Positions 59,369-64,000 of a stretch of DNA of 64,000 nucleotides are shown here, in pieces. The position numbers and the translations under genes were made by a program. Under the pieces are notes generated by a model that was not told the origin of the DNA, ran no database searches, and saw only the letters and a list, made by a program, of their open reading frames with translations. Position 1 is the stretch's first letter. Every line of letters starts with the position of its first letter. Origin of the DNA: Deltaproteobacteria bacterium (lineage in GTDB: Bacteria > Desulfobacterota > Binatia > HRBIN30 > JACQVA1); the NCBI GenBank assembly GCA_016178705.1, contig JACOST010000030.1, positions 310,001-374,000 on the forward strand. Direction: 5' to 3'.

Positions 59369-62300
59369 ATGATCAACAGGCGGAACAAGCAGGCTGAGAG
59401 ACACCTGAACCGGAGCACGGCACCGAGTGCATGGCTGGTCTCCGCACTTGCGGCGACCGCTCTCTTTGCGGGCAATGCTAGGCCAGGAATCGCCGCGACG
59501 CGTCTATACGTCCAGAACGCCGCTGCGGACGCTTCTCCCTCCGGGCTGCGCGGTGCTTGGGATGATCCCGACCATGCAACCACCATTAAACTATCGACCG
59601 TGAAGGCAGGGACGTTCGCCACGACAGCCGCCGCGGAGACGGCGACGACAGCTGGCTACGACGTGGCCCTGCTGCGTGCGATCGGCGAGCCGCTCGACAC
59701 GCAAACGCCGATCCTAAAGTCCGGTACGCTCTCATGGGTACTCGGCGTCAAGGAAAGCCTGGCGGCGGCCGACCTGTACTGGCACGTTCATGCTTACGTA
59801 TGCCGCAAACAGACAAGCGATTGTGACACGAACGTGGGCACGCTCGTGAACGACTACGTTGAGAACACGAGTAACGAGTTCCCAACAACCGGCCAAGGTT
59901 TGGGCGTTCAGGGCGGTGTGGTTCAGCTCAGCAGCTATATGACTGCCGATCTCGCCGTCTTGCCTGGTGATCGTATCGTCATCGAGGTGGGCTACGTTGC
60001 TCGCAATACGTCGGCGACGACCTACACAGGCACATTGTGGTACGGCGGCACCGGCTCCGACCTAACCGTAGGTATTGACGCGACACTTCGCGCTGGTTGG
60101 TTCGAATTATCTCAAGACATCTACTTCCCCCTCTACTGGGTGCCGGGCTCCACTGGCGGGGGTGGGGCGTTCGGTGAGGCAGCCCACTGGGCTGCGACGT
60201 CAGGGGGCGTAGGCAATTACAGCACCCCAAATCTGCACAGCAATGTGCGGTTCGACGGCTCTTCCTTCACTGCGGACGGGCAGACGGTCGCTTCTTCTCA
60301 ATCGTACCCGGTCCACGACATGGACTGGTCCCAGGTGGCGTCGGGGATGACGCCGCATAACCCCACGCTGTTTGTCGGCGGGGCGTCGGGCGTGCGCGGC
60401 AACCTCACGCTGGCGGAGGTAACGCAAATGACGGTTGTCTTTGGCAATGCCTGCACCCCGGGCGGTAACGTTATCCTTTCGTTCCTCTTTCAATCGAGTG
60501 TCGCCACAATTGACGCGAAGGGCCACGATCTCGGTTGCCCGGCATTCTTTCCTGGCAGCTACACGCTTCTGAGCGACCTGAAGGGTTCGCAGCAGATCGA
60601 TGTCGAGAGTGGTGCCAGCCTCGCCACTAACGGCTACAAGGTTTCTACTGCGAGATTCATGGGCGGAGCCGTGCAACTCGGCAGTTCTGAATTTCACCTC
60701 CTCGCATCATCCACTCTCCCCACCGTCCTCTTCAGTACAGGTTGGAACATCGGAACGTCGAAACTCTTCATCGAGGCGCCAACGGCTTTGGTTGGTGGCC
60801 CTGCCTTTTACGACATGATCGTATCCGCTGGTTCAAGCGTCACGTTCCCACCGGATCAGACGGCCAGTTCGTTCAATTCGATCTCGTTGGGAGCCGGAGC
60901 CAGCTTGACCCTGCCGGCTGCTGCGACCACGACAATCAACGGCGGCAGCACCGCATGCCCGGCTGGACTCTGTGGCGACGGGGCAGCGACCCTTCGATCG
61001 GACACCCCTGGCGTTGCGGCAAGCCTTGTCAAGACAAGCACCGGCGCCGTGACGGTGAACTACTGGGACATCAAGGACTCGGCCGCATCGGGCGCTGTTT
61101 TCACCGCGAACAATAGCATCGACAGTGGCAATAACACCGGCTGGAACTTTGGCTCGGGTTCGATCACGGCGACACCGACTCCCACCGGAACCTTCACGCC
61201 AACTTTCACGTCGACCACGACGGCCACGAACACTCGCACCATCACGCCCACGAGTCCCCCAACGTACACATTCACGTGGACGCCGACGCCGACGTGGACG
61301 CCGACGCCGACTGCGACTCCAACACCTACGACTACCCCCTACAAGGGCCATCTCGACCAGCTTACGTTCGAGACGGACGCGCTGATCGAAGCGTCATCCG
61401 TCACTGGTCCTGCTGCTTGCACGCGTCTGAGTGGTGCCGCCAACTGTGCGACCGGTACAGGCTGTTATCGGTGGAATCCCCCAGCCAACGGGGCCTGCGC
61501 TGTGGTCAAGAGTGGCTTCAGCAACCCAGAGTTGCGAGTATCTTACAGGATGAAGTTGGCGAGCGTGGATGGGGGTGTCTTCGAAACGCTCGAAGTCGCA
61601 GCGAACGGTAAAGCCACTACTGTGCGAGTGGATACCAACAACAAGCTTAACCTCTTCGTCCGCGGCCAGGGCACGGCGTGCGCAACCGGGACCGCGACAC
61701 TCCTGGTCGACGGCACCACCTGGTACCGAGTCGAGCACCGCATGAGTATCGGAGTAAACGGCGTTGCCGACGTGCGGCTGTTTGCGAACGATAACACGCA
61801 GCTGGACTCGCTGAGCTGCAGCGCCAATTTGGGCACCACCAATCTGACGCGTGTCGTGATTGGCGACAACACCACTCACGGATCAGCGACACCCGATGTT
61901 GTGTTCGACGATGTCGACATCCACGACGGCACGGCGTGGCCAGGCAACGTGCGCTGGGCTCCTGTTCTGCCGCTGGATGCGATCCCGCCACAGTGCAGCG
62001 AAACGCCGACCGGAACCGCGCATGGGTGTTCAGCAACCGCCCTCTCGGCCTGCGTCAACGAGAATCCTCCGAGCGATGGTGACACAACGACGCTGTCATA
62101 CTCGACCGCGAACTGCACGTTCGCACATGCCCCGTTAGGGGTGGTGCCGGCGCCGGCCATCCATGCCGCCGAAACGTGGCTCAACGCGAAGCGCACGAGC
62201 AGCTCGGGTATTCTGGGCCGCGTCTTGATTCCGCCAGGGTCAGCCCCGAACGTCAGTGCGCTTGGTACGTTTCCAACGGCCTATGGGGACTGGATAAGGA

Positions 62301-62440
62301 CGGATCAGCGCAATCCGTTCACCGGGAACGCCTGGACAGCGCCCGAGATCGACAACACCTCATTTGGATACGCTCGGACATCCTCACTGGGGAGCGGGCG
62401 TGTAACCGACGTGCGCTGGATCGTGGGCTACGAGCTATAA
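59369..62440 (+). CDS. Large secreted surface protein with PT-rich linker
   Basis: 1023 residues. GGAAGGGAG precedes the ATG. A signal peptide (WLVSALAATALFAGNA) leads to a beta-rich region (LYVQNAAADASPSGLRGAWD), a long middle with repeated strand/loop units (ATIDAKGHDLGCPAFFPGSY, TVLFSTGWNIGTSKLFI), a Thr/Pro-rich linker (about residues 600-655: TPTPTGTFTPTFTST, PTPTWTPTPTATP) and a jelly-roll-like lectin domain (about 660-860). Cys pairs in the last 200 residues suggest oxidised folding. No enzyme motif is seen; it is probably an adhesin or S-layer-type protein. A strong terminator follows. Confidence 0.75.
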   Translation: MINRRNKQAERHLNRSTAPSAWLVSALAATALFAGNARPGIAATRLYVQNAAADASPSGLRGAWDDPDHATTIKLSTVKAGTFATTAAAETATTAGYDVALLRAIGEPLDTQTPILKSGTLSWVLGVKESLAAADLYWHVHAYVCRKQTSDCDTNVGTLVNDYVENTSNEFPTTGQGLGVQGGVVQLSSYMTADLAVLPGDRIVIEVGYVARNTSATTYTGTLWYGGTGSDLTVGIDATLRAGWFELSQDIYFPLYWVPGSTGGGGAFGEAAHWAATSGGVGNYSTPNLHSNVRFDGSSFTADGQTVASSQSYPVHDMDWSQVASGMTPHNPTLFVGGASGVRGNLTLAEVTQMTVVFGNACTPGGNVILSFLFQSSVATIDAKGHDLGCPAFFPGSYTLLSDLKGSQQIDVESGASLATNGYKVSTARFMGGAVQLGSSEFHLLASSTLPTVLFSTGWNIGTSKLFIEAPTALVGGPAFYDMIVSAGSSVTFPPDQTASSFNSISLGAGASLTLPAAATTTINGGSTACPAGLCGDGAATLRSDTPGVAASLVKTSTGAVTVNYWDIKDSAASGAVFTANNSIDSGNNTGWNFGSGSITATPTPTGTFTPTFTSTTTATNTRTITPTSPPTYTFTWTPTPTWTPTPTATPTPTTTPYKGHLDQLTFETDALIEASSVTGPAACTRLSGAANCATGTGCYRWNPPANGACAVVKSGFSNPELRVSYRMKLASVDGGVFETLEVAANGKATTVRVDTNNKLNLFVRGQGTACATGTATLLVDGTTWYRVEHRMSIGVNGVADVRLFANDNTQLDSLSCSANLGTTNLTRVVIGDNTTHGSATPDVVFDDVDIHDGTAWPGNVRWAPVLPLDAIPPQCSETPTGTAHGCSATALSACVNENPPSDGDTTTLSYSTANCTFAHAPLGVVPAPAIHAAETWLNAKRTSSSGILGRVLIPPGSAPNVSALGTFPTAYGDWIRTDQRNPFTGNAWTAPEIDNTSFGYARTSSLGSGRVTDVRWIVGYEL

Positions 62441-62451
62441 ACCCAACAATT

Positions 62452-62490
62452 GGCGGCCGCCCGGAGCAGTCGGGCGGCCGCCAGCTTTTT
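62452..62490 (+). terminator. Intrinsic terminator after the surface protein gene
   Basis: A 12-bp GC-only stem, GGCGGCCGCCCG (62452-62463) with CGGGCGGCCGCC (62471-62482), loop GAGCAGT, followed by AGCTTTTT. It is the clearest Rho-independent terminator in the window. Confidence 0.93.
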
Positions 62491-62502
62491 CCGGCCTCTT
62501 CC

Positions 62503-62937
62503 TCACTTCAACTGCGGCGGCTCGTCGACTTCTTCGGCTTCGGTGGTGTCGCGGTGGACTTCCTCGCGGATGATGCGCTCGGTGGCGCTGTTGAGGTACT
62601 CGTTGAGCGCCGCGTGCAATTGCCGAAACTCGGGCCACAGGATGCTCTGCACGAAGGAATCGGGGGCGCGCAGCATCACGGTGGTGTAGCGCTGGCGCTT
62701 GTAGCGGTATGGATGCAGCTCGTAGCGCCGACACAGCGCCACGAACAACCGCCGCGCCCAGTGATCGGGAAACGTAAACTTGATCTCGACCGGACGCTCT
62801 TCGCGTTGAGCCGCCTCGAGGCGCTCGCGAATCCGCCCCAACGCTGCGGCGGCGGCTGACCGTTCGCCTGCCGTGGCGGCGCCAGCGAATAGCGCCTCGA
62901 TCTTGCGCAGCTTCGCGCGCAGCTCGGCATCGTCCAT
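62503..62937 (-). CDS. Conserved hypothetical protein
   Basis: 144 residues. An N-terminal coiled-coil-like helix (LRAKLRKIEALFAGAATAGERSAAAAALGRIRERL) precedes a compact domain: FTFPDHWARRLFVALCRRYELHPYRYKRQRYTTVML and LWPEFRQLHAALNEYLNSATERII. I recall similar proteins in proteobacteria without an assigned function. It is transcribed toward the terminator; a shared bidirectional use is possible because the hairpin is GC-palindromic. Confidence 0.75.
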   Translation of the reverse strand: MDDAELRAKLRKIEALFAGAATAGERSAAAAALGRIRERLEAAQREERPVEIKFTFPDHWARRLFVALCRRYELHPYRYKRQRYTTVMLRAPDSFVQSILWPEFRQLHAALNEYLNSATERIIREEVHRDTTEAEEVDEPPQLK

Positions 62938-63045
62938 CGCGGCCTTGTGCCACGATTCGATGGACAGGGCGAGGCGGGCATTCCGGTCGCGGCACGCATT
63001 TGCTGGTCACCCGCGAGAGTGTCACAATCCGTTCGCAGGCAGGGT

Positions 63046-63405
63046 ATGGGAGTCAATCAACCTAACGCGAGCCGGCACGTGCGCCCACGAGGAACTGTCA
63101 GCGAAGGCATCTTGCAGGAGATTGTCCGTCGCATCGTCGAGGCTGTGCGCCCGGAGAAGATCATCCTATTTGGCTCGGCCGCGCGCGGCGAGATGGGACC
63201 GGACAGCGATGTTGATTTGCTTGTGGTGAAGGCCGGGGTAGACCGGCGTGCCGTGGCACAACTGCTCTACCGACGGCTGGCCGGTGTCGGCGTGGCGAAG
63301 AATATACTTGTAGTGACACCAGGGGACGTCGAACGCCACAAGGACAACATCGGTTTGGTGATCTCCCCGGCCCTGCGCGAAGGAAGGGTGATCTATGCCG
63401 CTTGA
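63046..63405 (+). CDS. MNT-type minimal nucleotidyltransferase (antitoxin)
   Basis: 119 residues with the Pol-beta nucleotidyltransferase signature ILFGSAARGEMGPDSDVDLLVV (GS-x-AR-G and D-x-D). As the MNT half of MNT-HEPN pairs it modifies or restrains the HEPN RNase toxin, reported for some members as AMPylation. It overlaps the HEPN gene by 11 bases. There is no sign of damage in this gene. Confidence 0.9.
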   Translation: MGVNQPNASRHVRPRGTVSEGILQEIVRRIVEAVRPEKIILFGSAARGEMGPDSDVDLLVVKAGVDRRAVAQLLYRRLAGVGVAKNILVVTPGDVERHKDNIGLVISPALREGRVIYAA

Positions 63406-63797
63406 TGATCTGGGTGAAGGGACCCCAGACGAGTGGTTGCGGCGCGCGAAGGGAAATCTCGCGCGAGCCCGACAACCCAAACCGACCGAGGCGTTCTGGG
63501 AAGATCTGTGCTTCGATGCGCACCAAGCGGCGGAGAAGGCAGTCAAGGCGGTGCTCATCTTCCGTCGCATTCGTTTCCCGTACGTCCATGACATCGGCGA
63601 GTTGTTGGCAACGCTTGAGCGAGGCGGGCAACAGATAGTTGCCGATCTTTACGACGCTGCGGCAGTACTCTCCCCGTACGCCGTGCAGACTCGATACCCC
63701 GGCGCTGCCCCGCCGGTGTTGGAAAGCGGATTATCGGCGCGCCGTCGCGCTTGCTGAACGCGTTGTTCAGTGGGCGGAGGAAATGGTCGGAACGTAG
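63395..63797 (+). pseudogene. HEPN-domain toxin partner, frameshifted near the 3' end
   Basis: The first 100 or so residues read as a HEPN protein (WEDLCFDAHQAAEKAVKAVLI, YVHDIGELL). After TRYPGAAPPV the open frame ends early at 63757, but the +1 frame from 63723 continues KADYRRAVALAERVVQWAEEMVGT, the normal HEPN C-terminal helix, to a stop at 63797. A one-base change near 63705-63722 explains this. The conserved RNase motif R-x4-6-H is not obvious, and the pair's activity is doubtful. Sequencing error is an alternative. Confidence 0.8.
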
Positions 63798-63799
63798 CG

Positions 63800-64000
63800 A
63801 TGACATCCCTCATCCTCGCCGCAACCTTCTTTGTCGGGATTCACGTCTTCATCTCGGGCACGCGGGTGCGTGACGTCGTCGTGCGCGCGATCGGCGAGCG
63901 GCCGTTTCTCGGACTCTTCTCGCTGTTGTCGCTGGCCGGCCTCGCGTGGCTGGGCCGGGCGTACGCGCAGGCGCCGCTGATCACGCTGTGGGGAAAGGTC
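63800..64000 (+). CDS. NnrU-family membrane protein, N-terminal part
   Basis: The first 67 residues run off the right edge. LILAATFFVGIHVFISGTRVRDVVVRAIGERPFLGLFSLLSLAGLAWLGRAY, read here in pieces, has two membrane helices (TSLILAATFFVGIHVF; LGLFSLLSLAGLAWL) and the H-x8-R pattern of NnrU proteins associated with nitrogen-oxide and isoprenoid/hopanoid metabolism in other bacteria. The ATG lies 3 bases after the corrected HEPN stop. Confidence 0.75.
   Translation, partial: MTSLILAATFFVGIHVFISGTRVRDVVVRAIGERPFLGLFSLLSLAGLAWLGRAYAQAPLITLWGKV

Overview
The window is 64 kb of dense, GC-rich (by eye about 63-65%) chromosomal DNA from a Gram-negative bacterium. It encodes secretion signals, a lipoprotein, a periplasmic PpiD-type foldase, an L,D-transpeptidase and the conserved order cmk-rpsA-ihfB. 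The mix (Bat aerotolerance operon, MaoC and LLM proteins, PT-rich secreted proteins, many palindromic repeats) suggests a deltaproteobacterial or Binatota-like lineage. That placement is inference; there is no rRNA gene to settle it. About 60 genes, one tRNA and several decayed or mobile pieces can be supported.

Layout. 1-5.1 kb: a bat operon (two VWA membrane proteins, a TPR protein, a fused BatD/BatE), with palindromic repeats inserted inside or at the start of two genes. 5.2-5.7 kb: a REP-type single-Tyr transposase element with inverted palindromic ends. 5.8-7.3 kb: glpK. 7.3-9.6 kb: wreck of a type ISP restriction-modification gene. 9.9-24.5 kb: housekeeping and envelope genes (MaoC, TenA/PqqC-like, hydrolase, histidine kinase, asnS, beta-helix protein, SDR, LysM-L,D-transpeptidase, dehydrogenase, M15-like peptidase, MATE). 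24.5-27.5 kb: tightly overlapping minus-strand operon led by ppiD. 27.7-29.3 kb: tRNA-Val followed by a serine dehydrogenase-type protease and a small gene. 29.5-36.6 kb: MaoC, ABM monooxygenase, LLM oxidoreductase, an NtrC-type two-component system and three small orphan genes. 36.6-41.6 kb: SHOCT membrane protein, secreted GH44 glycosidase, arfB, MFS.

The most unusual region is 42.4-46.9 kb. A decayed C-terminal fragment of an integron integrase (IntI) is followed by five same-strand units: a class III cyclase-domain protein, a Cys-rich membrane protein, a MazF toxin-antitoxin pair, an HCCA-isomerase/DsbA-like protein and an alpha/beta hydrolase. The first four units are each followed by an imperfect hairpin with attC-like architecture (outer arms plus inner arms with a single extrahelical base). 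I read this as a relic chromosomal integron (a cassette cluster that has lost its integrase).

47.2-54.9 kb: an aromatic amino-acid and core operon pheA-hisC-tyrA-aroA-cmk-rpsA-ihfB-HIT with overlapping genes. 55-58.1 kb: a second MoxR/ChlI-type AAA ATPase plus VWA pair. 58.2-62.5 kb: an orphan putative regulator and a 1023-aa surface protein ending at a strong terminator. 62.5-64 kb: a conserved minus-strand gene, an MNT-HEPN toxin-antitoxin pair with a frameshifted HEPN, and the start of an NnrU-like membrane protein that runs off the window.
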